Positions 34,479 to 46,300 of a stretch of DNA of 64,000 bases are shown piece after piece (the first letter of the stretch is position 1; every line of letters starts with the position of its first letter). The stretch is from contig PYST01000037.1 in NCBI GenBank assembly GCA_003049485.1, positions 1-64,000 on the forward strand, given 5' to 3'. A program made the position numbers and the translations under genes. Origin of the DNA: Ophioceras dolichostomum. Its lineage: Eukaryota; Ascomycota; Sordariomycetes; Magnaporthales; Ophioceraceae. The notes beneath the pieces were generated by a model, which made no database searches, had not been told where the DNA came from, and saw only the letters and a program-made list of their open reading frames with translations.

Positions 34479-35843
34479 TTACAACGGCAGCGCCTCATGC
34501 TTAAACCGCTTCTTCCCGTCGCCCTCCCCATAGCTCGCCGAGATCTGCCCCGAACCCCGAATCTTGTACTTGTAGATCATCAGCCCCTCCAGGCCCACGG
34601 GCCCCCTGGAGTGGATCTTGTTGGTGCTGATGCCCACCTCGGTGCCGAAGCCGTAGCGCATGCCGTCGGCGAAGCGGGTGGACGCGTTCCAGTACACGCC
34701 CGCGGAGTCGACGGCGGACATGAACCGCTCGGCGTCCGGCTTCGACGACGTCAGGATGCTGTCGGTGTGGTGGCTGCCGTGGGTGTTGATGTGGAGGACG
34801 GCCTCGTCGAGGGAGGAGACGGTCTTGACGGCGAGGTCGAGGGAGAGGAACTCTGTGGTGTAGGATGTTGGCGTGGCGTCGGTTATTGAGGAGGCGGGGA
34901 TGAGGGTGGTGGATGATGATGATGATGAGGTGAGGGCGGCGGCTTTGCTTTCGGCGTCGCAGTGGAGGGTGACGCCCTTGGCGGCGAGGGCGGAGGCCAC
35001 GGCGGGGAAGACGCTCGCGAGACCGTCCCGTGCGACGAGCAGGGTCTCGACGCTGTTGCAGGCGGCCGGGTAGTTGGTCTTGCTGTCGACGAGGACGTCG
35101 GCGGCCAGGCTCGGGTCCGCATCGGCGGCGAGGTAGATGACGCACAGGCCGTCGGCGTGGCCCAGCACGGGGATGCGGGTGTTGTTCTTAACGTAGCGAA
35201 CGAGCTCGTTCCCGCCCCTCGGTATGACGAGGTCGACGTACCGGTCCAGCGCCAGCAGGTCGGACACGGCGTCGCGGGTGGTGACGAGCTGGATGGCGGC
35301 GTTGGGCACCCGCGTCGCCTCGAGCGCGGAGGAGATCACGCGCGCGATGGCGACGAACGACTGGGTCGACTCGCGCCCACCCTTGAGGATGGCCGCGTTG
35401 CCGGACTTGATAGCTAAAGAGGCGATGTTGGCGATGACCTCGGGCCGCGCCTCGAAGATGATGAGCAGCACGCCGATGGGGCACGACACACGCTCCAGCT
35501 CGAGGCCGTCGTCCAGCCTCGTGCGGAGCGTGACCTGTCCCACGGGGTCGGGCAGGTCGCGCACGTCCAGCACGCCCTTGAGCATGTCCTCCCACTTCCC
35601 TTTTTTGCCCAGGTCGAGCCGCGAGACGAGGCTGGAGCTCAGCAGGCCGTCCGAGGCCGCCTTCCGGGCGAGCTCCATGTCCCGCGCGTTCGCAGAGAGG
35701 ATCTCGTCCCGGGCGGCCGAGAGCGCCGCGTGGATCGCCGTCAGGGCGTCGTTGCGGGCCGATGCGGGGAGGGTGGCGAGCACGTGCGATGCCGACTTGG
35801 CCTCCCGCGCCGCGTCTTCTGGTGTGGCGTTTGTGAGCGACAT
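34479..35843 (-). CDS. PRO2: Gamma-glutamyl phosphate reductase
   Basis: A single exon of 454 residues from ATG at 35843. It belongs to the aldehyde dehydrogenase-like ProA family: NADPH-dependent reduction of gamma-glutamyl phosphate to glutamate semialdehyde, the second step of proline synthesis in the cytosol. Diagnostic segments are PIGVLLIIFEARPEVIANIASLAIKSGNA (about 122-150), ILKGGRES, DLVIPRGGNELVRYVK, and the catalytic Cys (C262) in KTNYPAACNSVETLLV. The C-terminal GPVGLEGLMIYKYKIRG block is the usual end of the family. Length matches yeast Pro2 and bacterial ProA. A Ser/Thr-rich loop (ALTSSSSSSTTLIPASS) near residues 306-322 is a low-complexity insertion. In yeast nomenclature this is PRO2; symbols differ in other fungi. 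Confidence 0.97.
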   Translation of the reverse strand: MSLTNATPEDAAREAKSASHVLATLPASARNDALTAIHAALSAARDEILSANARDMELARKAASDGLLSSSLVSRLDLGKKGKWEDMLKGVLDVRDLPDPVGQVTLRTRLDDGLELERVSCPIGVLLIIFEARPEVIANIASLAIKSGNAAILKGGRESTQSFVAIARVISSALEATRVPNAAIQLVTTRDAVSDLLALDRYVDLVIPRGGNELVRYVKNNTRIPVLGHADGLCVIYLAADADPSLAADVLVDSKTNYPAACNSVETLLVARDGLASVFPAVASALAAKGVTLHCDAESKAAALTSSSSSSTTLIPASSITDATPTSYTTEFLSLDLAVKTVSSLDEAVLHINTHGSHHTDSILTSSKPDAERFMSAVDSAGVYWNASTRFADGMRYGFGTEVGISTNKIHSRGPVGLEGLMIYKYKIRGSGQISASYGEGDGKKRFKHEALPL

Positions 35844-37816
35844 TTTTTTTCCAGGTCTCTATGATGCCTTTCGCTCTGTAGACGTAGGCAGAGACGTTGT
35901 TATGGAGGATGCTCTCGAAATTGCTCTTGTTTTCTTTGTCTTCTTCTTTGAGGCCACAGATGGGATACATATACCGTACCGTCGAGACGGCCGTTGAAAT
36001 ATGTGGGGCGCCTGAAAACGAGCACCAACTGATGTTTGTCGGAGTGGATTTCCGCTGTGGCAAAGCTTTAAATATCACTCACGCCTTTCCTTCCCCAGAT
36101 GTCTGACCTTGACCTTGAAGAATTTTACATTATTTAGGAGGGAATCAAATTTCCAGTTCAGATGGCCTTTCAACTTGAGGCCAGCTATCTCAGCTCTTCT
36201 TCGCCTCAGGCCACCCATGTCGAGCCAATGGTGACAGAACATGGACGAACCATCTTGATAGAGGAGGGGTCGTTTTTCTGGTGGTCTCACTGGGTCACTG
36301 ACCTGCAGGGATCACCTTTCAGGGAGCGAGTTTGGATGTGTGGTCACTCACACCATGAACCCTCTCACCCATTCGGAATATTTCTTCTTCCATCTTCCTT
36401 ACGATTTCAGAACATACGCGACTCCTCGGCGACCGCTTGGCTGCAGCTTCACATCTTCGCACCGTTGCGACCCCGATGAAAGATTATGAAGGCAATGCCT
36501 TGGTCACACCAGGCGTCAAGTGCATCATCCGTCACGGCATGTGGGGAACGGACAATGTTTCCCGTTTTGTTTCCTCCCTGTGTGGCCCGGTCATCGGAGC
36601 GGCCAGCCGCGGCCCTTGGTACGGGAGCTTGGGGAAGTGGTCCGCGAGGATCTTATCACTTACTACTACCTGCCTGCCTTAGTGTCGAAGCATCGAGTAC
36701 CTAGGAAGGTCTAGCATGTCATCGCTCCCGCGCCGACGAGGTCCACAAGATCCCCTCTCTCACATGGTCGGGTGTCCATTCATCCATCCATAGCCAGGCG
36801 GCGGCGGCCTTTCCCCTTTCATAGTACATAAGCGAAGCGAGAGGCTTCCTGCTGCTGAGCACGGCTCTGAACCGGAAATACTGGCGAGGAAGTACGTACG
36901 TACGAAGAGGAGGAAGATCTTTCACCCTCTCGGACGCAGGCCGTATATGTGTGTGTCTGGTGGTCTTCCTTTCATGGTCTCGCTGGCCCGATCCCCGCTT
37001 TCCACCCCTCGAAATGCCGAACACCCGTCGCACCTGTTCTTCTCTTCTTCCCCAGTCGTTCAACAGTCCGTTGGCAGCGAGCTCTCCTAGCCGGGGGCCT
37101 TGTGCCGGCCGAGGTCGATCAGAGGTTAGCCAACCCTGTGCGAGCTTCTCAAGGGAATTAGTGCTCCACCACCGCACATTTTGGCGAGTTGGGTGCACTA
37201 CAACCCGAGGAAGTGAGTGAGGAGTGGAAGCCGGATGCTGGTGAGTCCCTTTGCGAGTTCGGTTAGATAAAAGAAACGAACAGCCGATGACTGGCGGGTA
37301 GGACCCTATTCCCGTCCGTTCAAAGAGCGGTCTCATCAGGCCCGTATGCGGCGCATGTTCATGATCTCCGGGCCCTTTTTCTCTTCCCCGTCTCGCCTCA
37401 TAGTATCTCTTTCCTTCTACTCTCTTCCCGCTCACAGCTCCGTTTGCGGCCGCCTTGGATGATCTATCCCATCTAGGTTGTACCGCATTTTCACTTTCAT
37501 TTTATGTTGCAGTCCACCGAGGCACTGGGTCTTGAGATGCCCGGTGGCTCGCTCAACCTGTGCCCTATCACTTCCATACCACACTGAGTTCCCGGTCTCT
37601 GCCCCGTCACCTAGCCTTCATCCATTCACTCAAAATTAGGCCTTTGGCTCTACCTATATGAAGATAAAAAAAACAGAACGTTCACGCCTCCTTTTTATTC
37701 TCGAAAATCCCCCTTGTCGTTTCCATTGGTGACTGCTCCCGTTCCGGCCAGTGTTCGTTGCCAAGACCCCGAACTCCGGGTCTCCTCTTATAAGCTCCTC
37801 CGCGGGGAATTGCCGA
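35844..37816. promoter_or_regulatory. Divergent promoter region of PRO2 and the MFS transporter
   Basis: About 2 kb with no supportable gene. TACCTAGGAA at about 36699-36708 is an imperfect copy of the recurrent palindrome, and GTACGTACGTACG sits near 36894-36906. Open frames of up to 238 codons on the minus strand show no family features. I did not find a convincing GCN4/CPC1-type TGACTCA site next to PRO2. Confidence 0.5.
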
Positions 37817-40148
37817 ATGGCTGTCATGAACGCCGACGCCGTAGCCGATGCCGAGCAGCCGCCGGATCGGGGTCCTCACCTTCACGCCACATCCCAAAGC
37901 CGACCCGATCCGCCGGCCCATGGAGCTCGGGCCGAGACCGACAAGGAGATAAAAGGGGCCACACCACCCTCAGTGCACGAAGGGGAGGACGAGAAGTCTC
38001 ATCACTCCCTCGAATCCACCACCGAAGCAACGCATCATGATGATGCTCACCACCCAGCCAGCCAAGGCATGCTAGTTGGCGGCGGTGATGACGATGATCC
38101 CGGACTCCGGGAGGCCGGTCTCGCTCCGGCCCTGTCGCGTGCTTCCTCTACGCGTTCTCGCCCAGTCATCGTGGTGCCCGTCTCCGAGCGTCGTGGCCTC
38201 TTCGCGAGACTCGCGTTCGTGGTTCCCGAGGTGCAGAATCCTTACCACTACTCAAGAAAGTCAAAATGGACCATAACGGTCATTGTAGCCGTGGCCGGGT
38301 CGGTGGGACCCATTGGTTCATCCATCCTGTACCGTAAGTCTTAAGAAGTCCGACTGTGCATGACATCGTACACTTCATTACACCTCCCCTCGCCTCCCCT
38401 CAGCCCTTCGTTCCCGGTACCCCTGAAACGTGCCTGCGAAATAGGGAGCTCGGAACAAGTGAGGAAACAGAGAGGCTAACCACAGGATGGCCCTACAGCC
38501 GCGCTTTCCGAGATGGCCGTCGATCTCAAGACGACCCCAACTATCGCTAATCTCACGGTGGCCATCTACATGCTGGGCTTGGGCATCTTTCCGCTTTGGT
38601 GGTGAGTGAACTTCGAACTTCGCCTACTCTAGCACCAGCCCCTGGCCGGCTGTGAATGCTGAAAAGATCACAAATCATCTTTCCACACAACACAACAGGT
38701 CCTCATTCTCCGAGGAGTTCGGCCGCCGAAATATATACGTAACATCGTTCAGCCTCTTCGTCTTCTTCTCCGTCCTCTGCGCCGTCAGCCCGAACATCGG
38801 CATGCTTATAGCCATGAGGATCCTGGCGGGAGGCTCCTCGGCCGCGGTGCAAGCCGTCGGCTCCGGCACGATCGCGGACATCTGGGAGGTAAAGGAACGG
38901 GGGCACGCCGTGGGCTGGTTTGTGAGTTCCCAGCTCCTCCTACAATACCTAGTAACTTCTACTCCGTGTGGCTTCAAGTTCCCATTGGCTTTCTGACATT
39001 TCGTTCTGCGATCCCCTACTGTCTTCTAGTATCTCGGTCCGCTCATGGGACCCCTCTTGGCTCCTATTATCGGCGGCCTCTTGTCCCATTACTTGCGCTG
39101 GAGGAGCACGATGTGGTTCCTGGCCATCTTCGGCGCAGTGATCCTCTTTATGATATTGTTCGGTCTTCCAGAAACTGTGCCCAGGCGGCCAAAGCCAGCG
39201 GAGTCGGCGTCCATTGCCCTATCGGACATCAGCAGCTCGACCCCAGGAAGTAGAGGGGATGCAGCCGAACAGCCACCATCAGGATCAGGACCACCGCTCG
39301 CACGTGTGCCCACCCGCCAGTCCGTCAAGGTGCACACAAAGAAAGCCGTGCGCCTCCTCAAGCGCTTCTTCGTCGACCCGCTCAAGATCCTCCTGTACCT
39401 CCGCTTCCCCGCCATCGCAGTCACAGTATCCTACGCGGCCATCACGTTCGGCGCTGTCTTCGTCATGAACATCTCGACAACCACCATGTACACGCGGCCG
39501 CCCTACAGCTTCAACGAGCTGGTCATCGGCCTGCTCTACATCCCCGTGTCATCGGGCTACGCCCTCCAGTCGGCCTTCGGCGGCAAGTGGTCCGACCGCA
39601 TCATGGCGCGGGAGGCGCGCAAGGCGGGGAGGTACGACGCGCAGGGCAAGCCGCTGTACTGGCCGCGGGACCGCATGCGCGAGAACGCGTACATCTCGGC
39701 CGTGCTCTACCCGGCCGGGCAGGTCGCCTTCGGCTGGACGATCGGCAACGGCGTGCACTGGGCGGCGCCCAGCGTGGCGAGCTTCTTTTTCGGGCTGGGC
39801 AGCATGACGGTGTTCGGCGCGTCAACCACGATGCTGACCGAGTTCATGCCGCACATCCCGTCCGGGGGGATAGCGATCAACAACTTCGCGCGCAACATGT
39901 TCAGTTGCCTCGGCGCCATCGTGGCGCAGCCGCTCATCGACGCTATGGGCGTCGGATGGCTGTCGACCACGGTCGCCGTCACCGCGCTCGTTTGGGGCCT
40001 CACGTGCATTTGGTCCCTGGGACATTTTGGGAGGAAGTGGCAGCTCCAGTTGGAGGAGGCCAGGGGCCAGAACAGTCAAGGCCCAACACAGGCATCGTCA
40101 GCGGCACCAGCACCTGCAGCAGCAGCAGCAGTGGCAGCGGAGCAATAG
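37817..40148 (+). CDS. MFS transporter, DHA1 family (Qdr/Dtr-like multidrug or polyamine proton antiporter)
   Basis: Four exons, 37817-38333, 38499-38601, 38699-38921 and 39030-40148, encode 653 residues. About 150 cytosolic residues rich in Asp, His and Ser precede 12 predicted membrane segments. TM1 ends exon 1 (WTITVIVAVAGSVGPIGSSILYP). The family motif A is FSEEFGRRNIY, and GSGTIADIWEVKERGHAVGWF lies around TM4. Motif C, typical of antiporters, is YLGPLMGPLLAPIIGGLL in TM5. The central loop between TM6 and TM7 is long and Ser/Pro-rich. The RMRENAY and TEFMPHIPSGGIAINNFARNMFSCLGAI segments are typical of the fungal Qdr/Dtr/Aqr branch of DHA1. It should sit in the plasma membrane and export small organic compounds by proton exchange; the substrate cannot be read from sequence. 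Intron donors are GTAAGT, GTGAGT and GTGAGT. A second ATG three codons downstream is an alternative start. Confidence 0.92.
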
Positions 40149-41126
40149 AATAGATCCATTCTTCCACTCAAGTTTCTTTATATGCTTCTATCTGCCTGAT
40201 TCTGCCAGAAGGCGTTGTTTTCAAAGCGAATCATCTTCCAGGTGCGAACCCAACTATGCATTTTCAGCATCTCAAGAATACACAGTAATATAGCGATTCG
40301 GTAGCAGATATGATACTACACAGAAAAGCACCTACCTGAGCTATCAAAGCCAGTAGACGGTGGAAGCACAGAGAGACATTCACCCCGGTACTGTACTACA
40401 CTAGCAAATCACACCGGCTCGCTTTTTCGTTGTATTGGGGAGCCGAGCGGAGTCGAGCTAGGAACCTGAATAGGCAGGTATAAACCAGTGATAGAAACCT
40501 AAGATACGTTAACAAGAGTATGCCCGAGTGAATCTTTCCCTCTCTCGGCAGCCCATGGATTAGTATTGATTGCGTGTTGCGTTCGCCGAACTGCATGCCG
40601 AGTTCCACTTCCGAGCTTCTCCAAACTCAAGCTCCGTTATCGGTGTAACAGACGGACGTGATGCAACCCGCCCGCGATCGGTGCGGTACCAGCACGCCAT
40701 GGCATGGGAGGATAGAGTGACCTGACTAAGTGCACTCATCGTCTTGGCTTCGAGTCCCTATCTCTAGGTACCGACTTACCTTGAGCCTCAAGCAGAATCA
40801 TAAAGTCGTGATCACTGTGGTTTACGTACCAAGCGGCGGGCGAGCCAAAAGCCTGTCTACCAATATATATGGGATTTCTGATCTCTCTTCTCAGGCGAAC
40901 GATCGAGCTCATCAACATCACCAACAGAGCCCCACACCGACCCGTGAAGACGACGCCACCACCACCGAATGGATATAACAGACCCCAGAAGCTAAGGGGC
41001 CAGAGAAACGCACTCAGGGTATCCTGACATTGGAACACACTATACCCTATTGATAGAAAGAGACAGACAGGTAGAACAAGGTCACGGTGTTACTGCCATC
41101 ACATTGGGGGAAAAAATATTAAAAAA
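40149..41126. other. MFS 3' flank and promoter of the PLP dehydratase
   Basis: About 1 kb. No gene is supported. The bases just before the dehydratase start are A-rich (AAAAAAATGG context), unlike the pyrimidine-rich leaders of other genes here. Confidence 0.5.
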
Positions 41127-41637
41127 ATGGCAGACCTATCGACCTGTCCCCCCCTAACCCGCGCCTCAGTCCAAGCAGCCCACTCGCGCATCATACCCTT
41201 CATCCACCGCACGCCCGTGCTCTCCAACGCGACCTTGACGGCGCTGGCGTCCCGGCCGCGGACCGAGGCCGAGCTGGAGGGCACGCGGTGGGACACTCCG
41301 TCCCGGAAGGGAAGGCCGGCAGCGAACCCGACCATCCGGCTGTGGTTCAAGTGTGAGAACCTCCAGCGCATCGGCGCGTTCAAGGCCAGGGGCGCGTTCA
41401 ACGCCGTCGAGAGGCTGAAGGAGTCGAGGCCTGGGTGGCTTGAGGGGGAGGGGAGGCGGAACGGGGTTGTTACTGCTAGTTCTGGTGAGTTTTATTTTAT
41501 CTTTTTTTCTCCTTCTTTTCCTTGTTCTTCTTCGCCTCGAGCCACCTACCTCTCTCTCTTCTCAGCCCCCGGCTTGCCCCTGAAGGTATCATATGTGACA
41601 TCTTTTATGGCTACGAGAGATAGGAAAGGCCAAGCGA

Positions 41638-41671
<34 letters not shown>

Positions 41672-43387
41672 ATCCTACATACTAGCACGCCTGCATGCAC
41701 GTAGCTCTCTCCGGCTATTCTTTCTCTTTTCTCTCTTATTCTCGTCCTTACTTCCTCGTGGATGACCTGAGATGAGATGAGACTGGGAGTATAGGGAGAG
41801 TGGGAGAGTGTGATATTCTGTATGTGCTCCGGGCACCGTTGTATCCCCCAGGTTTCTCATTGGGGATACATCCGCAGTTGGAGTATGTACGCTCTCCTCC
41901 CCAATACTACCTATCTCATCTCATCTCATCTCCTGCATATGTGCAAAGATTCCCCTAGACATGCATAGTGAGTGTTTGTCCATCTCTCTATCTGGCTGGC
42001 TTGCTGGCTGTCTGTCTGTCACTACCGTCTCTATCACATTCAAATCACACCCTGCGAGGGAAAGGAGAGGAGACGGAAAATTTCCCACCATTCAAAAATC
42101 GTTTGCCGCCAATCCTTTTCACAAGTGTGAAAGGCATAAGCTCAGCTGCACAGATAATCACTTGTCCATCACTCGTCTGTCATTCGTCCGTCCAGCTGGG
42201 CTTTCAGCCTCTCAGGGGGTGAAAGAGGCCACAAGGAAGGGCTGCATCACTTGTCACCATCACTGTCACAATCACACAAATCCTTCCCTGCCTACCAAAC
42301 ACATCATCACCAGCACACACACCTCCAGCGCAAACCTACCTACCTGTACCTCAGGTACCTACCTAAAAAGAAGAAATATGCAGCGCATATGTATTTTCTC
42401 ACATTATGCTTGCCTGGCCTTGCCTTGCCTTGCCTTGCCTGTCTAAAACTTAAACCAACCGCCTCCTGATGAATGAATGAACATGAAACAGGCAACCACG
42501 CCCAAGCCCTAGCGCTCGCGGCCCGCACGGCGGGCATCCCCGCGCACATCGTGATGCCGACCATATCGACGCCGACCAAGATAGCGGCGACGCGCGCCCT
42601 CGGCGCCGACGTCGTCTTCAGCGGCGTGACGGCCGCCGAGCGCGCCGAGGTCGTGGCGCGCGTCGCGGCCGAGACGGGCGCCGTCTTCGTGCCGGCCTAC
42701 GACCACCCGGACATCATGCTCGGGCAGGGGACGCTGGGGCTGGAGATGCAGGAGCAGGCTGCTCAGCTTATTTCTGCAGGGGGAGAGACGAGCAGCCATC
42801 GTGATTATAGCTCTGTTGGGGGTGGGGATTTCATCAAGGCGGAGGAGATTTTAAACTCGACGAAAAGGCCGGAAGGGAAGAAAGGGAAGAAGAAAGGACT
42901 GGACGCCATAATAGCGCCCATCGGCGGAGGCGGGATGTGTTCCGGAGTGGCCCTGTCGTGCGAGGGGACGGGGATCCTCGTGTTCGGCGCGGAGCCCGAG
43001 TTCGAGGGCGGGGACGACTGCAGGAGGGGGATGGAGGCCGGGAAGCGCATCGAGTCCGTCAGGACGCTGACGATCGCCGACGGGCTGAGGACGCCCGTGG
43101 GGAAGCTGCCGTGGGGGGTCATATACGAGCGCAGGCTGGTGAGGGAGGTGTTCAGCGTGACGGAGGACGAGATACGGGACGCACTGAGGCTCGTGCTGGA
43201 GCGATTCAAGCTCGTGGTCGAGCCGAGCGCCGTCGTGGGGCTGGCGGTCGCGCTGTACAACGAGGACTTTAGGGAGATGGTCGAGAGGGAGGCCGGGGAG
43301 GAGGGGTGGGATTTGGGGGTCGTGTTTAGCGGGGGGAATACGAGCGTGGAGGCTTTGGCGGAGCTGTTTCGGAAGGAGGGGAGTTGA
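41127..43387 (+). CDS. PLP-dependent serine/threonine dehydratase, serine racemase / Sry1-like
   Basis: Two exons, 41127-41484 and 42492-43387, encode 417 residues. This fold-type II PLP enzyme family includes serine racemase, yeast Sry1 (3-hydroxyaspartate dehydratase) and serine/threonine dehydratases. The PLP lysine is K86 in FKCENLQRIGAFKARGAFNAV. The SSGNHAQALALAARTAGIPAHIVMP loop binds the cofactor and substrate carboxylate and spans the splice junction. The phosphate-binding glycine loop is IAPIGGGGMCSG. QGTLGLEM and the C-terminal GVVFSGGNTS, which contacts the pyridine nitrogen, are also present. There is no regulatory ACT domain, so it is not the biosynthetic Ilv1 type. Two insertions stand out: about residues 43-70 and a Gly/Lys-rich one before LDAIIAPIGG. 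Between racemase, hydroxyaspartate dehydratase and serine/threonine deaminase I cannot choose. The single intron is 1007 nt. Confidence 0.92.
41485..42491 (+). other. Unusually long (1007-nt) intron of the PLP dehydratase gene
   Basis: Donor GTGAGT follows codon SSG (phase 1) and the acceptor is GAAACAG; the joined protein has the invariant SSGNHAQ with nothing missing, so no exon is needed inside. The intron carries TGTCCC repeats (41641-41670), ATCTC repeats (41913-41932), TTGCC repeats (about 42410-42440) and several CTACCT/AGGTA motifs. I see no ORF of a homing endonuclease or transposase, no terminal repeats and no RNA gene. Confidence 0.8.
41641..41670. repeat. Five tandem copies of TGTCCC
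   Basis: A perfect hexanucleotide repeat within the long dehydratase intron. Related pentamer runs (ATCTC, TTGCC) lie further on in the same intron. Confidence 0.95.
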
Positions 43388-46300
43388 GATGAGCTGAGAC
43401 GAGCGGAGGGGAGTGGAGGTTCGGGTGTCCGATGGGAGATAGCAGCGATGGCTGCTGCGCGTGGTGGTTTGGAGACTCGCTGCCCTACCGGGATATGTGC
43501 TCCGTGGTAGTGGGTGGTGAGGTGGTGAGGTGATGAGTGATCCTCGCGTAGTTCGCAGTAGTCGGTGGCGAAGAACTTTCCCGGCATGGCCGGTCCCGAG
43601 GAGGGTGTGAGATCTGAGGGTTCGCCTCGTTTGTTCCTCTTGACGTCGGGGTAAGTCTGGTCTAGACCATGTACTTGTAGCTAGTGCGATCCCCCCGCGC
43701 CCGGACGCGATGTGGCGGAGTCAGGGTCCGTCGAAGCTTGACTCCTCTCCCGCACGCCGTTCCGTTTGCCAGAACCTCCCGCTTGGGAGAGAGCTGAGTG
43801 AGGTGTTAGGGTGCCCAGGTGGCGTCCGCCCCCTTCGCTTCATTGAATGTCACTATCTCCGTCCGATTGGTCGGTGCCTTTTTCTTTGGGGATTTGTAAT
43901 GCCATGGAGCTGAAGATCGCGGAGGGGGGAGGCTTGCGCGCGCTGCCTGCCTGGTCGGACCGGCGAATCTTATCTCGTAGGGCAGATAGATCGCAGTAGC
44001 GGTGCGTTAGTCTGGCTGGCCGGTGACTGTTTAAGCCTCGATTCCCTTTGATAGCTTCCTTTCGCTTGATCGGAAACATAATGATAGTGCGCAGGGCGGC
44101 GCAAAATCTCCGGCTGTCGAAACCACCAGTCGAGACTCGGAAAATACTCGCCGGAGGCCAATGCCTGAATATATCAGACGCAGTCGACGTTGTGAGCTTG
44201 GCACCGGCCCGTTCAGCCTTCTCTACCTTGGCTGGTAGCAAGGTAGGCTAATTCGTAGCCACCACGAGCACAGGTCGCCTGAGCATCCGGGTGGGGGAAC
44301 CGGGAAGCTGGGTCGGCCGGGAAGCGTGGGTGAAGATGGCGTGCGATAGGCGCGGCGTGTGTAAGATGTAGCGCGGCTAAGTGGACGTGTGTCTTTTGAT
44401 AGTCTGTCGTCCTCTTCGCTGACAAGAGGGAGGAGGGGTGGGAAAGGGAAGCAGTTGCCAGCATGGCATGCTCCATCCTCCTTTTTGACCTCTTGGTCCA
44501 CATATCCTGGCCAGTACCCATCCAACGGCGAGCTGTACTCTCCGAAGGCGCCGGCTTTTCTGTGGGATTGAACAATATGGAGATGCGTATGGAGTTCTTG
44601 TGGTGCCCAGGCGGCGCCAACGGACATACATACATGCTGTTCATGCAGTGTCCTCTCATGTCTGCCGCATCTACTACCTGTCGGGTCCAGGGGGCTAGCT
44701 AATAGGAAGCTATTGGACAGGTAGCTCTATCCCTCGCATGCACTCGCATGCACTCGCATTCGTTTTGTCGAGTGACGAAGTGTGCCTCGCCTCGGATGTT
44801 GTGGCGAATCCAAACTTGGAAAAGAGTTCCTATCTAGAGGTTTTCCAGGAGGAAAAGAAAGGAGCCAAAGAGGGGAGGGGAAAAGGGAGATGAAAAGTGA
44901 CCAGCCAGGGAAGTGAGCAGCAAGCAGGACTCCCTCCTGGGTGCAGCTGTGGCAGGCTCGAACCCTTTGTGCCCTGGAGACCGACTACGGAATCCAGGGA
45001 TGGGTGAACGGAGGGAGCATGACGGGGATGGATATCGGCCAGGCAGGTCTTCAGAACCTCACGGATTATTGATCAGTCATTCCTGTGCCCCTTTTCGCTC
45101 CGTCCCGGCGGTGAGTCCTCGTCCTTCCTCCCTTGCAGTGGCTGGCATCGAAAGGCCCTAATCGGTGGAGAAAACTCAAAGATGAGGAGAAATCATCCAA
45201 GTAAGCAGGCAAGGAAGCAACCGACTAGGTAGTTTCCTTGGTAGGTAGGCAGGCAATAAAGGGGGCCGGTGAGCGATCAAAGAAAGAAGCAACAAACTGA
45301 TGCCGTTGGCGTCTGCCCTTGTTACAGCGCGACGCACAGAAAACCTGTATTCAGGAAACAAATGACCAGCTCTCGGGAAAGCGGGCGGTCGACGGGACCG
45401 ACTACTCACGACTTGAAGGAGGAGGGAGGGGGGCCGATTTCTTTTTCGCGGTCGAGTGTTCTTGTTTCTTGTTTCTTGTGCTTGTGTGCCGTTTTCTCTT
45501 TCCATCTTTGGTACAGATAGAGTTTGAGAGATCGCCGACCTCAAGGCTCAGCTCGAACGCAGATTGGCAGCAGCCAGTTTGCACCTATATCAGTTGTCCT
45601 CTATGTTTTTGAGGCACAGCCTGAAGCACTAGTCTTGAAAAGTGCAGGTAGCCTCGTAGCTTTGGAGCGAGGATGGCGTGGATACAAAAAAATACAACTG
45701 AGGTGGAGGAAGAAGTGGGCTAGTGGATACTCGCACGGACCAAGTGCCTACCGGGGAGCCGGTTCCGCTCGAACTGCTCAAGGTGCTTGGTGGGCCTCAC
45801 AGAGGTCCCCGCCCCGCCAAGCCCGTAGCTGGACGTATCGGGGAAGTACCATCGAAAGGGTTCATGTGAAGGTACCACCTCTATTTAGCACCCCAAGCTT
45901 GTGGATGGGTTTGCTAGTTGTGGACAGACAAGCCGGCTTCCATATCTGGTCCACTCAGTTGGTATGCCGTTCGCCATGCTTCGAGGCGTCAAGGAACCTT
46001 CCGGCGGCCACGCTGATGCCTGCTGTGCATCTGTCTGGGCGTTCTCTTGCTTGCCCGGGCACCACGAGGACAACGAAGAGCCACGAGGAAAAGCGAAACT
46101 GGCCGTCCTGTTGAGATTCGCGCATGGAACGATGCCACCACGTCACTTACTACGGGTGGTGGCTGCAATGAGATTTCTCCTCGATCTCCAGATGGCCCCC
46201 GCGATGTTTGTTGCGACGGGGAACCGGTGAGCTCGGTCTAGTCTCCGGCATGGGCGATGCTTCGCAGCGATGCTTCGTAGTTGTGTCCAATGATTGATGT

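Noticed and set aside
44940..45000. Pol III B-box-like GGTTCGAGCC on the minus strand, possible tRNA or SINE
   Set aside because: The bases flanking the TTCGAGC loop (AAGGG and CTGCC) do not form a T stem, and no A box or acceptor stem is found at proper spacing.
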